Assembly: GCA_016706845.1 (NCBI GenBank)
Contig: JADJIV010000001.1
Location: 124,001-188,000 of the forward strand
Direction of reading: 5' to 3'
Length of the DNA stretch: 64,000 nucleotides
DNA from: PNOJ01 sp016706845
Lineage (GTDB): Bacteria > Krumholzibacteriota > Krumholzibacteriia > LZORAL124-64-63
The position numbers were made by a program, and so were the translations under genes. Position 1 is the first letter of the stretch, and every line of letters starts with the position of its first letter. Below, piece by piece: positions 27,178 to 36,751 of the stretch. The notes under the pieces were generated by a model. It was not told where the DNA came from and made no database searches. It was given only the letters and a program-made list of their open reading frames with translations.

Positions 27178-28931
27178 CTACTTGATGAGCACGACGCGCG
27201 TCACGGCGTCGCCCTGCGGCGCGGACAGCCGCACCAGGTAGACGCCCGCGCCTGCGGCGCGCCCCCGCTCGTCGCGACCATCCCAGACGATGTCGTGCCG
27301 GCCGGCCCCGTAGGCGCCGGCGGCGAGCCGCCGCACCAGCCGGCCCTGGACGTCGTGCACCGCGACGGCGACCTCCCCCGCCTGCGACAATTCGAAGGAG
27401 ACGACCGTGCGCGGGTTGAACGGGTTGGGCGCGACCGCGAGCGCCGGCTGCAGGTGCGGCGCGCTCCCCACGCCGACCACGCCCCCCATCCCGTAGTACC
27501 GCTCCTGGAAGTAGTCCCGCACCGCGGCGCGCTCCGTCGGCGAGAGGGCGCGGTCGTAGACGAGGATCTCGAAGACGTCGCCGGTCATGTCGTTGAGGCG
27601 GTAGGCGTCCGAACCGATCAGCAACGGCTGCACCGCCGCCAGGTTCGGCGTGCCGACCGTGGCCTGGTCGCCCTGGTCCGCGCCGTCGATCAGGCAAGAG
27701 AAGAGCCCGGACTCGCGTTTGAGTTCGACCAGATGGACGGCGTCGTTCCACCCGGCCGGCGGCAGCCAGGATCCGCCGCCGCCGACCGCGGCCGGCGGCC
27801 CGTGCTGGAAGATCAACCACCCGCCCCACGTGTAGTGCACGAAGAGCCGGTTGTCGCCGTAGCCCCAGCCCAGGACGGTGTTGTAGAGGTCCGCCCCGTC
27901 CTGCCGCGCCATGACGTACACGGTCGCCGCGTCCGTCGACATCAGGGACGAACCGGCGACGCTCTCGCGGATCAGGAAGTCGTTCCCGTCGAAACGGACC
28001 GCCGGGTTCCAGTCCAGCGCCCGTGCGATGAAGCGCGGCTGCGCCGCGGGGTCGGACTGCGCGACGTGCAGGGCCTGCCCCGAGCGGTCGGCCCAGATCG
28101 CGACGGGCTGCTGGTCGCCGTCGGCCACGGCCTCGTCGGCCCGCAGCCACAGCCGCAGTCCGTCGGTGACGGGCAGGATCTCGTCGAAGTAGACGTACGA
28201 CGGGTGCGCGAAGAGGTAGTCGACCTGGTGGGGCTTGAGCGCGTGGTCGTAGACCTGGACGTCGTCGATCCAGCCCTGGAAGTTGGCCTGGACGTTGCCG
28301 CCGTAGTCGAGGCCGCCGACGATGAACCGCGCCGCGGTCACCGGGTTCATCGGCGCCTGCTGGAGGTCCTCGAACGGCATGCCGTCGACGCAGATGCCCA
28401 GCTGGCCGCCCTGCCGGTACACGCAGACGATCTGGTGCCACTGCCCGTCGTTGACGTCGGTGGTCGAAAAGGCCTGCTGGCCGGGCGCGCCGATGTCGTA
28501 GAACCAGGCCTTGCCCGGCGCGCCGTAGACGCCGCCGGTGTTCATCCCGACGAGATAGCCGCCGTACCCCGAGGCGTGCTTGGCCAGCGGGTACATCTCG
28601 TTCGTCGCGCCCGGCAGGGTCTTCACCCACAGCGCCAGCGAGAAGTCCGTGTCGCCGAAGGCGAGCACGTTCCCCATGTCCAGGGCGCCCGGACTGCCGA
28701 AGCCGAGGGCGACGGCGCCGCCCGCGATGCCGGCGGGGCGCCGAACTCGGCGCCTCCCACCATCTGCCCGTCGAAGCCGCCGGTCTCGTCGACCGCGATG
28801 CTCGAGCCGGACGGCTCGTCGAAGCGCCAGTGGGCCACGATGAAGCCCGAGGCCGGTCCGGCGGCGGCGCACAGGGCGACCAGGACCGTGAAGGCCGACA
28901 GCAGGCTGGCATGATGTTTGGAAATGGGCAT
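27178..28931 (-). CDS. Secreted LamG-like protein with FlgD-like C-terminal domain, frameshifted
   Basis: About 584 residues when the frames are joined near 28740. It has a signal peptide (about 10-30), then a concanavalin A/LamG-type domain (FIVAHWRFDEPSGSSIAVDE, later DFSLALWVKTLPGA and GGLDYGGNVQANFQGWIDD). A second jelly-roll-like region follows (LRLWLRADEAVADG ... IWADRSGQALHV). The last 85 or so residues form a FlgD-Ig-like domain (APNPFNPRTVVSFELSQAG ... GVYLVRL) used in FCB bacteria as a C-terminal export or attachment module. It probably binds glycans or proteins at the cell surface. The ATG at 28931 has a GAGGTG site. Its 3' end is 27 bases from the G run. Confidence 0.8.
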
Positions 28932-29062
28932 GAAGACACCTCGCAAGATGGGGGGTCGACAGCCGCATTGATTATAGCGACAGGGTCATCGGGGATGACG
29001 GCGAGCTGGACGGCGGGGCGGCGGCGGCCCGCGGCCGGCGCCGCCGCCGACAAAAGGCACAG

Positions 29063-30926
29063 TTGCAGCATCACTCCCCGAACTGGCCTGGACGACCTCG
29101 CGCCCCGACCCCGCCCGGCTGGCGCGGGAAGGCTGGCACGGCTGGGCTACGCGAAGTGGCGTGCGCCGCCGTCCGCGCGGCCCGCCCCCGCGGCACCCGC
29201 CGTTCCCTGACCAACCCGACCGCCAGGCTGCTGGGGATCTTCGCCCGCCATGAACGTGTCGCCGTCCTGGACGCCGCCTGCGCGTCGGTCGACGACCTGC
29301 GGCTGATCCACGGCACCCTCGTCGCGCCGGCGCGGCGCCGCGGCTGCCGCCTGCTGGTCCACGCCAACCGCGCGCTGGATTCCCTCGAGCCGGACGCGTT
29401 CGTCGATCCCGACTGGCGCCATCCCTGGACGCTGGAGCGCCTGCGCTGGCTCGTCGCGCAGGACGACGCACCGGACGCGGCGCCCGTCAGCGGAACCGTC
29501 ATCCGGCGGGACCACCGTCGCGGCCGGCTGTCGCGCCTGGTGGACCGCGTCGTCGGCCGCGGCGCCGGGCCGCCTCCCGGCCTGCCGCCGCCGCGCCCCC
29601 TCTCCCTCGACCCGCAGCAGTGCCGCGCGGTGCGCGCCGGCACGGGCGTGGTGCAGGTCATCGCGCCGGCGGGCAGCGGCAAGACCAGCGTGCTGGTCGA
29701 GCGGGTCAAGGAGCTGCTCCACCGCGGCGCCGCGCCGGAGCGCATCCTCTGCACGACGTTCAACCGCGACGCCAAGCTCGAAATCGCGGCGCGGCTGGAG
29801 CGCGCCGGCGTGACCGGCGTCGCGGTGCGCAGCTTCCACGGGCTGGGCCTGGCGCTGCTGAAGCACGAAGGGCATACGCGCGCGGGGATCGGCGAGGTCG
29901 ACGACGGGACGTGGAAGCGGTTCGCCGAGCTCGCCCGCGACGCGGAAGTCGACGGCGTCGCGCTGGACGTGACCGCGGCGCGCAACGCCGTCAGCGGCTT
30001 CAAGCTGTCGGCGATGATCGACCCGCAGACGGCCCTGGCGCAGGCGGCGGACGGCGACGCCCGCGCGCGCACCGCGGCGCGCCTCTACGACCTCTACCAG
30101 CGCCACCTGGACGAGCGCGGCCGTCTCGACTTCGACGACCTGGTCGCCGGCGCCGTGGCGCTGCTGCAGCGCGACGCCGACGTCCGCCGCCGCTGGCAGG
30201 CGCGCTTCGACCACGTCCTGGTGGACGAGTACCAGGACATCGAGCCCGCGCAGGCGCTGCTGGTCGGGCTGCTCGCCGCGCCGCAGGACTCCCTGTTCTG
30301 CGTCGGCGACGAGGACCAGTGCATCTACGCCTGGCGGCGCGCCTCGGTGGAGCGGGTGATCGAGCTGGACCAGGTCTACCCCGACCTCGAGCGCCACCCG
30401 CTGATCCGCAACTACCGCTGCGGCCGGCGCATCACCGTCGCGTCGCGCCGCCTGATCCGGCACAACCGCCGCCGCTTCCGCAAGCCGCTGCGCCCCGGCG
30501 CGCCGCACCGCGGCCGGATCCGCGTCCACGCGCTGGTCGACCGCGCCGCCGGTGCGCGCCGCGTCGTCGAACTCCTGCGGGAAGACTTCCCCGGCACGAC
30601 CGCCGTGCTGGCGCGCACCTCGGCCCTGCTGGGCGAAGTGGCACGGGCCTGCGCGGAAGCGGGACCTCGATGCGGCGGGGATCTGCGAGCCGGCGACCAT
30701 CCACGCCGCCAAGGGCCGCGAGTGGGACCGGGTCGTCCTGTACGGCGTCGACCGCGGCCAGATCCCCCACTCCCACGCCGGGCGCGAGGGCGGGCTCGAA
30801 GCGGGCGTCGAAGCCGAGCGCCGCCTCTTCTACGTCGCCCTGACCCGCGCCCGTCACCGTCTGGAGATCGTCTGCACCAGGAAGTCGCCCAGTCGATTCC
30901 TCGCCGAAGCCGGCCTGCGAGTGTGA
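29063..30926 (+). CDS. UvrD/Rep-family superfamily 1 DNA helicase, frameshifted
   Basis: Motifs appear in order: APAGSGKTSVL (Walker A, about residue 201), TTFNRDAKLEIAARL, FDHVLVDEYQDIEPAQ (Walker B), GDEDQCIYAWRRA, RNYRCGRRI and, after a frame change near 30655-30665, TIHAAKGREWDRVVL and RLFYVALTRARHRLE. These define a UvrD-like 3'-5' helicase for DNA repair or replication restart. The 190 residues before Walker A are not the usual start of UvrD and may be an extra domain or another frame error. The start codon is uncertain. At about 620 residues it is short for UvrD, so it may be a specialised relative. Confidence 0.82.
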
Positions 30927-30966
30927 CGAACTGGACGGGAGGACCCGCATCGGGCATGATCGAACC

Positions 30967-31731
30967 ATGCGACTGATCGAGACACACGCGCACCTGGACG
31001 CCAAGCCGCTGGCCGACGACCTCGACGGCGTGCTGGCGCGCGCCCGCGCGGCGGGCGTCGGCGACATCGTGGCGCCGGCCTACGATCCGGAGTCGTGGGA
31101 CGCGGTCGCGGCGCTCGCCGCGGCGCACCCCGGCGTGCATCCAGCGCTGGGCCTGCACCCGTGGGTCGCGGACCGCGCACTGGACCTCGACGACCTGCGC
31201 GCGCGCCTGCTCGCCTGCGGCGCGGTCGCCGTCGGCGAGATCGGTCTCGACGCGAAGATCGACGGCCCGGGCATGGAACGGCAGGCCGAGATCCTGCGCC
31301 CGCAGCTGCGCCTGGCGCGGGAGCTGGACCTGCCGGTGATCCTGCACGACCGCGGCGCCGCCGAGCACCTGGTGCCGCTGCTGCGCGAGGTCTACGGGAG
31401 CGCGCCGGTGCGGGGCGTCGTGCACGCCTTCTCGCGCGGGCCCGAGCTGGCCCGCCGCTACCTGGACCTCGGCCTGCACCTGGGGTTCGGCGGCGCGGTC
31501 ACGCGGACGGACGCGCGGGCGCGGCGCGCCGCGGCGACGGCGCCGCCGGAACGCATCGTGCTGGAGACCGACGCCCCGTCCATCGGCTTGCAGGACGTGC
31601 CCGCCGGCGCCTGCGAGCCGCGGCACGTGCGCGAGGTCTGCCTCGCCCTGGCCGAACTGCGCAACCTGACGGCCGACGCCGTCGCCGCCCTCACCACGGA
31701 GAATGCCCGTGAGCTCTTCCGGCTGCCCTGA
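30967..31731 (+). CDS. tatD: TatD-family metal-dependent hydrolase
   Basis: 254 residues, full length. The TIM-barrel metal sites are all visible: ETHAHLD at the start, a GLHPW motif, GEIGLD with the bridging Glu, ILHDRG and VHAFSRG with the following His residues, and LETDAPSI with the catalytic Asp. TatD proteins are magnesium-dependent 3'-5' DNases or D-aminoacyl-tRNA-related hydrolases. It begins 40 bases after the helicase gene on the same strand, and its 3' end overlaps the start of tcdA, so the three may be co-transcribed. Confidence 0.9.
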   Translation: MRLIETHAHLDAKPLADDLDGVLARARAAGVGDIVAPAYDPESWDAVAALAAAHPGVHPALGLHPWVADRALDLDDLRARLLACGAVAVGEIGLDAKIDGPGMERQAEILRPQLRLARELDLPVILHDRGAAEHLVPLLREVYGSAPVRGVVHAFSRGPELARRYLDLGLHLGFGGAVTRTDARARRAAATAPPERIVLETDAPSIGLQDVPAGACEPRHVREVCLALAELRNLTADAVAALTTENARELFRLP

Positions 31732-32465
31732 CCGCTTCACGCGCACCGTCGACCTCTACGGCGACGCCGGCTTCGCGTCCATCCGCGCCGCCAGGGTCGT
31801 CGTCTGCGGGCTGGGCGGCGTGGGCGCGCACGCCGCGCTGGCGCTGGCGCGCAGCGGGATCGGCCGGCTGGTCCTGATCGACTTCGACCCGGTGACGGCG
31901 TCCTCGCTGAACCGCAGCCCGTGCGCGACCGTCGCGGACGTCGGCCGGCCCGAAGGTCGCGGCCGTCGGCGATTTCCTGCGGCGCACCTGCCCCGACACC
32001 GCCGTCGACGAGGTGGAGGCGTTCTTCCACGCCGACACCGCCGACGCGCTGCTGACGCCGCCGCCGTCGTGCGTGGTCGACGCCATCGACGCGCTCAACC
32101 CGAAGGTCGAGCTGCTGACGGCGTGCGTCGCGCGCGGCATCCCGGTGGCCAGCAGCATGGGCGCCGCCGGGCGCACCGACGTGTCGTTCGTGAGGGCGGG
32201 GGATCTGTGGGAGAGCCGGCGCTGCCCGCTGGCCGGACGGGTGCGGAAGTACCTGCGGCGGCGCGGGGTGACCGCGCCCATCCCCTGCGTGTGGTCGGAG
32301 GAGGAACCGGCCGACGCGCTGGCGCCCGACGCGGACGACCCGCGTTACGAGCGGGGTCGGATCCGCAACCGGCTGCCGAGCGGGATCGCGATGCCGGGGA
32401 TCTTCGGGTACGCGCTGGCTTCGCTGGTGCTGGACCTCGTCGCGGGGCGGACGGCCGGCGACTGA
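31709..32465 (+). CDS. tcdA: TcdA/CsdL-type tRNA threonylcarbamoyladenosine dehydratase, frameshifted
   Basis: The first frame has DRFTRTVDLYGDAGF and the ATP-binding VVVCGLGGVGAHAALALARSGIG followed by DFDPVTASSLNRS, typical of the MoeB/ThiF/HesA E1-like fold in its TcdA branch. After a frame change near 31950 it continues KVAAVGDFLRRTCPDTAV, VVDAIDALNPKVELL, VASSMGAAGRTD and a C-terminal SGIAMPGIFGYALASLVLD. TcdA cyclises t6A37 in tRNA. One indel explains the break. The GTG at 31709 or the ATG at 31703 could be the start; both lie inside the end of tatD. Confidence 0.85.
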
Positions 32466-32482
32466 TCTTCCAAGCGTCCCGG

Positions 32483-32959
32483 TTAGTCGTCTCCCGCCCG
32501 CATCCGCCGCATGGCCTCCTCGGCGGCGCGCTCGAGCTGCTGCGGCGTCATCTCGTCGACGCAGGCGGCCACGGCCCAGCGGTGGCCGAACGGGTCGAGC
32601 AGTTCGCCGTGGCGGTCTCCCCAGAACGTGTCCTGCACCGGCATCGTCACCTTCGCACCGGCGGCGACCGCCCGCGCGAAAGTCTCGTCGGCGTCCTCCA
32701 CGTACAGGTGCAGGGTGCAGGGCGAGAGGTTCTCGTAGGGCGCGTGCGAGCCCCACTCCGGGAACGCGTCGTTGACCATCAGCACCGAATCGCCGATGCG
32801 CAGCAGGGCGTGGGCCACCTTGCCGCCCGGTCCCTCGTGACGGCGCAACAGTTCCGCCCCGAACGCCAGCTTGTAATATTCGATGGCGCGATCGGCGCCG
32901 TCGACGGCGAGCTGCGGGGTCAGGCTGTGGAAACCGGCGGGCAGACGGGTCGCGGACAT
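32483..32959 (-). CDS. VOC-superfamily (PhnB-like / glyoxalase-fold) protein
   Basis: 158 residues with two beta-alpha-beta-beta-beta modules of the vicinal oxygen chelate fold. PhnB-like features are FHSLTPQLAVDGADRAIEYY near the start, GDSVLMVNDAF in the middle, and MPVQDTFWGDRHGELLDPFGH near the end with the metal-binding Glu/His region. Members range from antibiotic-modifying and isomerase activities to unknown; the substrate here cannot be told. A strong AGGAGG site precedes the ATG at 32959. It converges with tcdA, 17 bases between stops. Confidence 0.8.
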   Translation of the reverse strand: MSATRLPAGFHSLTPQLAVDGADRAIEYYKLAFGAELLRRHEGPGGKVAHALLRIGDSVLMVNDAFPEWGSHAPYENLSPCTLHLYVEDADETFARAVAAGAKVTMPVQDTFWGDRHGELLDPFGHRWAVAACVDEMTPQQLERAAEEAMRRMRAGDD

Positions 32960-33109
32960 GGGTGCCTCCTGGTCCCGGACGGGCGCCGCGCGAACCGGGG
33001 CATCATACCCGAAGGGCGGCCGCGACGCTCCAGGAATCCTGACCGCCGCAGGAATCGTCCCACCCGCGCGTATGGCAATGATACCCCACGACACGGGAAG
33101 GGACCGGAC

Positions 33110-33829
33110 ATGACGACAACCAAGACGATGCTGATCGCCATCCTCGCGCTGGCGGTCCTGCCGCCGGCCCTCGCGGCGGGCGACACGCCGGCCGCGAAGG
33201 CCTCCGGCTTCAACGGCGCCTGGACCCTGGACGTCGCCCGCTCCGACGATCCTGCCAAGCTCATGCCGAAGGCTGCAACCATGGGCGAGCGCCCCGGCGG
33301 CAAGGGCGGCGGACCCGGCATGGGCGGCGGCCCCGGCATGGGCGGCGGCGGCGGCGGCATGGGCGGCGGCGGCATGGGCGGCGGCGGCGGCATGGGCGGC
33401 GGACCCGGCATGGGCGGCGGCGGCGGCCAGGGCAACACGCGCAGCGGCAACTTCGGCGGCGCCCCGACGGGCAAGGCCGCCGGCGCCGGCGGGCCGCCCG
33501 AACTGGCCGGAGGCCGTTCACGGCTGATCATCTTCCACGAGGGGCCGGAATTCGGCGTGACCGACGCCATGGACATCTCGCAGACCGTCACCACCGACGG
33601 CCGCAAGAGCGAACGCTGGACCCAACGCGGTCAGGTCTTCGAGACGGCCGTCGTCGAGGACGGTAAGATCGTCGTGCACAGCGAGGGGCAGGACGGCCAG
33701 GTCCGCACGACGTCCTACGAGCTGAACGCCGACGGGACCGAGCTCACGGTGCTGATGGCCTTCAAGCCGCCGCGGGCGGACAAGGACATCACGCTGCGAT
33801 CGGTCTATGTGCGGGAGAAGCAGAAGTAG
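33110..33829 (+). CDS. Secreted protein with Gly/Met-rich repeat region
   Basis: 239 residues with a signal peptide (about 1-23). A short conserved-looking segment, GFNGAWTLDVARSDDP, is followed by about 45 residues of GGGPGM/GGGGM repeats and a compact C-terminal domain (RLIIFHEGPEFGVTDAMDI ... SYELNADGTELTVL). The N- and C-terminal parts resemble periplasmic or surface proteins in which a lipocalin-like or META-like beta fold reports substrate change, but I cannot name the family. Repeated Met and Gly might bind metal or form a flexible linker; this is speculative. The ATG has a GGGAAGGGA upstream. It converges with the TPR gene. Confidence 0.65.
   Translation: MTTTKTMLIAILALAVLPPALAAGDTPAAKASGFNGAWTLDVARSDDPAKLMPKAATMGERPGGKGGGPGMGGGPGMGGGGGGMGGGGMGGGGGMGGGPGMGGGGGQGNTRSGNFGGAPTGKAAGAGGPPELAGGRSRLIIFHEGPEFGVTDAMDISQTVTTDGRKSERWTQRGQVFETAVVEDGKIVVHSEGQDGQVRTTSYELNADGTELTVLMAFKPPRADKDITLRSVYVREKQK
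33304..33433 (+). repeat. GGC/ATGGGC minisatellite inside the Gly-rich gene
   Basis: Tandem units built from GGCATGGGCGGC with interspersed GGACCC blocks run across this stretch and encode the Gly-Met-Pro repeats. Such tracts expand and contract easily, so the length may vary between strains or be collapsed in assembly. Confidence 0.85.
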
Positions 33830-33845
33830 CGGCCACCCGCTCCGG

Positions 33846-35057
33846 TCACGGTTGCGCCGGCGCCGCCCGCTGCAGCAGCTGGGTGGCGCCGGCGGTCTGT
33901 TCCGGGAACCCGGCGGCCAGTTCCAGGTGGGCCCTGGCTGCCGCGGGATCGCCCGCCTCCAGCGCGCAGAAACCGGCCATGAGACGGATCTGGCCCTGCC
34001 CCGGGTCGAGCGCCAGGGACTCGGTGAAGGCCGCGAGGGCCGCGGCGTGCTGATCCTGCGCCAGTTCCAGGTCGCCGAGCAGGGCCCAGAAGCGCGCCGT
34101 CGGCTTGCGGGCGAGCGCCAGCTTGAGCGTTTCCCGCGCGCGCTGCGGCTCGTGGGCCGACAGCCAGGCCGTGGCCAGCCGCTCGTAGTCGTCGCTGCCG
34201 CTGGTGTCGGCGACGGCCTGCTCGTAGTGGCGGCCCGCCTCGGCGGGGGCGCCGACGGCGCGGTACAGGTCGCCCAGCTGGATGCGCTCGCGCCCCTGCA
34301 GCGGCTGCAGGTAGTCGACGATGGTCAGGTCGACGGCCGCGCGGCGGTGGTCGCCCACGGCCGCCGCGTGCTGGAAGGCCAGGCGCCAGGCTTCGGGATC
34401 CTCGGGGTACGCCGCCAGCATGGCGTCGGCGGCGCGGCGGCCCCGCTCGGGATCCTTGAGTTCCAGGCTGGCGGCGATCAGGGCGCGGAACGCGTCGAGC
34501 TGCGGGCGGCCGTAGAAGCCGCCCGCGAGCTGTTCCAGCAACCCGGCGGCCTGTGCCGGCATTCCGCCCTGCAGGTAGGCGACGCCGGCGAAGTACAGCA
34601 GCGAAGGATCCTTGCGCGGGTTGCGGCGGAAGCCTTCGTCGAGCGCGCGCCCCGCCGTCGCGAAATCCCCGGTCTCGTAGGCGCACTGGCCGAGGCCCAG
34701 CCAGCTCTCGGCGTGGCGCGGTTCGGCCGCGACCGCCGCTTCGAACTGCGGGATGGCCTCGGCGGTCCGCTTGGCCTGCATCAGGGACATCCCGAGGTGG
34801 TGGCGCAGGAGCCAGTGCTCCTCCTGCGGGCGTTCGCGCAGCTCCGTCTGCAGCAGCTGCACCGCCTCCTCGGCGCGGCCGGCGCCGCGGGCCTGCAGAG
34901 CCTTGACGATGCCCAGGCGGGCCCGGCTCGGCACGTCGGCCAGCGTGGCCACGGGCGCGGTCGGAGGTGCGGTCGGAAGTGCAGTCTGCGCCGAGGCGGC
35001 GACGCCCGCCGCCAGCAGCAAGGCGACGACGGCGAGGGAACGGCGGCTCGACCTCAC
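33846..35057 (-). CDS. TPR-repeat periplasmic protein of the TonB/TtpC cluster
   Basis: 403 residues with a signal peptide (about 1-26) and at least eight tetratricopeptide-like helix pairs (for example AESWLGLGQCAYETGDFATA, DYERLATAWLSAHEPQRA and FWALLGDLELAQDQHA). TPR proteins encoded after tonB in TtpC-type clusters are thought to organise the energising complex or its receptors in the periplasm. The exact role here is inferred from gene order. It starts at a GTG preceded by AAGGGG and lies 10 bases after tonB, as the last gene of the cluster. Confidence 0.8.
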   Translation of the reverse strand: MRSSRRSLAVVALLLAAGVAASAQTALPTAPPTAPVATLADVPSRARLGIVKALQARGAGRAEEAVQLLQTELRERPQEEHWLLRHHLGMSLMQAKRTAEAIPQFEAAVAAEPRHAESWLGLGQCAYETGDFATAGRALDEGFRRNPRKDPSLLYFAGVAYLQGGMPAQAAGLLEQLAGGFYGRPQLDAFRALIAASLELKDPERGRRAADAMLAAYPEDPEAWRLAFQHAAAVGDHRRAAVDLTIVDYLQPLQGRERIQLGDLYRAVGAPAEAGRHYEQAVADTSGSDDYERLATAWLSAHEPQRARETLKLALARKPTARFWALLGDLELAQDQHAAALAAFTESLALDPGQGQIRLMAGFCALEAGDPAAARAHLELAAGFPEQTAGATQLLQRAAPAQP

Positions 35058-35067
35058 GACATCCCCT

Positions 35068-35709
35068 TCATTCCAGTTCGAAGTTCAGCGTGGTGATGGC
35101 CCACGAGGTCACGGCCTCGCCGGCGACCATGCCCGGGCGGAAGCGCCAGCGCGGCACGCACTGGCGGACCGCGTCCTCGAACAGCCCCTTGGGCCGCGCG
35201 TCGAGGATGACGACGCGCCCGACGCTGCCGTCCACGTTGATCTTGAGCTTCACCTGCACCGCGCCGGTGATCCCCTGCTCGCGCGCCTTGAAGGGATAGA
35301 CCGGGGGCACCCGCATCTCGACCTGGGGGGGCTGGTCCAGCTCGAAGGACTCGAAGACCACTTCCTCGGCGACGGGCGCCGCGGCGATCCCGCCCAGGTT
35401 CACGCTCACGGCGGGGCCGAGGTCCACGCCCCCGAAATCCAGGGGGGGCGGCGTCAGGTCCGGCGTGAAGTCCAGCTGCGGCGTCGGCTCGGGCCTGACC
35501 GGCGGCGCGGCCTCCTCCTGGCGCGGCGGCTCGGGCGGCGCGAGCGTGACGAGGTTGACCGCCACCGGATCGCTGATGTCCTGGGGCGCGCTGCGCTGCT
35601 TCGTGAGCTGCATCATCAGGGCGAACAGGACCGCGTTCACCACGAGGGCGATGAGCAGGGACGGCACGATCCAGCGCGGACCGCCGACCGAAGCCGTGGC
35701 GCCGGTCAT
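35068..35709 (-). CDS. tonB: TonB energy-transducing protein
   Basis: 213 residues. One N-terminal membrane helix (about 11-32, WIVPSLLIALVVNAVLFALM) is followed by a Pro-rich periplasmic spacer (PPEPPRQEEAAPPVRPEPTP) and a C-terminal TonB domain (VPPVYPFKAREQGITGAVQ, then VPRWRFRPGMVAGEAV). TonB relays the proton motive force harvested by ExbB/ExbD to outer-membrane receptors. The short spacer is like that of TonB2 proteins. Its ATG overlaps the exbD stop in an ATGA. Confidence 0.9.
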   Translation of the reverse strand: MTGATASVGGPRWIVPSLLIALVVNAVLFALMMQLTKQRSAPQDISDPVAVNLVTLAPPEPPRQEEAAPPVRPEPTPQLDFTPDLTPPPLDFGGVDLGPAVSVNLGGIAAAPVAEEVVFESFELDQPPQVEMRVPPVYPFKAREQGITGAVQVKLKINVDGSVGRVVILDARPKGLFEDAVRQCVPRWRFRPGMVAGEAVTSWAITTLNFELE

Positions 35710-36122
35710 TCGCCGTCCCCGCGGTTGGCGGCCAGGCTGACGTCCTTGGCGCCGGCCAGGCGGCACTGGTCCATGATCTGCACGACCAGCCCGGTCTCGC
35801 TCTTCTTGTCGGCGACGATGACCACGCCGCTCTCGGGGTCTTCGGCCAGGGCGCGTTCGACGTGGGCGCGCACGCTGCGCACGTCCACCCGCTCGCCGTC
35901 GAACCAGACTTCGCCCGCGGCGTTCAGTCCCACCATGATGTTGCCGTGCTCCTTGACCTCGGCCGTGGCCGCGGTCGAGCGCTGCACGTCGACGCCGGAC
36001 TCCTTGACGAAGCTCGTGGTCACCACGAAGAAGATCAGCAGCAGGAACACCATGTCGATGAGCGGCCCCATGTCGATGTTGACCTTGTCGCCCCCGCGCA
36101 GGGACCTGCGGACGTTGATCAT
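35706..36122 (-). CDS. exbD: ExbD/TolR-family biopolymer transport protein
   Basis: 138 residues with a single membrane helix (about 19-40, MGPLIDMVFLLLIFFVVTTS) whose Asp is the essential proton-channel residue, then a periplasmic domain ending VVQIMDQCRLAGAKDVSLA. It forms the stator/channel with ExbB. It overlaps exbB upstream and tonB downstream by four bases each, so the three are translated as a coupled set. Confidence 0.92.
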   Translation of the reverse strand: MINVRRSLRGGDKVNIDMGPLIDMVFLLLIFFVVTTSFVKESGVDVQRSTAATAEVKEHGNIMVGLNAAGEVWFDGERVDVRSVRAHVERALAEDPESGVVIVADKKSETGLVVQIMDQCRLAGAKDVSLAANRGDGE

Positions 36123-36751
36123 GGCGCGTCGTCCTCCCGGACCGGATTCGCGTGGTTGCGGATGTGGCGCACGAGCACCGTGGTGATCTCGTCCAGCATG
36201 GTCTCGAGGTGCCGCGACTTGCGCGACAGGTTGCCGCTGATGTACAGGCCCGGGATCGCCACCACCAGGCCGCCCTGCGTCGTGATCAGGGCCACGGAGA
36301 TGCCGCCGGCCATCGCCTTGGCGTTGCTCGTGCCGAAGAAGGCGATCACGTCGAAGGTCTCGATCATGCCGAGCACCGTCCCCAGCAGGCCGAGCAGGGG
36401 CGCCACGGCGGCCAGCACCGCGATGGCCGCCAGCCGCGCGCGCAGCAGGCCGCGCAGCTTCATGGCGCTGTGCCGCATCACCTGGCAGTCGATCTCCGGG
36501 TAGCCGGAGCGCTCCGCCAGGTACCCGCGCACCAGGCGGGCGCGCAGGCCCTCGACGGGGCGCAGCTCGGCGCCGTCGGAGACGACGGCGATCGCCTCGG
36601 CGACCGAGACGTCGCCGCGGCCGAGCTCCCGGAACATCCGCAGCCGCTCCGCGATGAACATCCACATCGCCACCGAGCAGACCCCGATCGGGATCATGAC
36701 CCAGCCGCCGAGGCGCATGTAATCAAGCGCGTGCTGCAACTGTGTCGGCAT
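36119..36751 (-). CDS. exbB: ExbB/TolQ-family proton channel subunit
   Basis: 210 residues with three membrane helices: about 14-34 and the paired helices around AVAPLLGLLGTVLGMIETFD and GGLVVAIPGLYISGN. These motifs are the signature of the MotA/TolQ/ExbB channel family. It assembles with ExbD to power TonB. It begins inside the 3' end of ttpC (about 29-base overlap), which fits a coupled operon. A second, larger ExbB-like protein (TtpC) is encoded just upstream, as in TonB2 systems of vibrios. Confidence 0.92.
   Translation of the reverse strand: MPTQLQHALDYMRLGGWVMIPIGVCSVAMWMFIAERLRMFRELGRGDVSVAEAIAVVSDGAELRPVEGLRARLVRGYLAERSGYPEIDCQVMRHSAMKLRGLLRARLAAIAVLAAVAPLLGLLGTVLGMIETFDVIAFFGTSNAKAMAGGISVALITTQGGLVVAIPGLYISGNLSRKSRHLETMLDEITTVLVRHIRNHANPVREDDAP

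Noticed and set aside
33304..33433. Repeat tract as a CRISPR array
   Set aside because: Units are short, in-frame, spacer-less and inside a signal-peptide protein gene.
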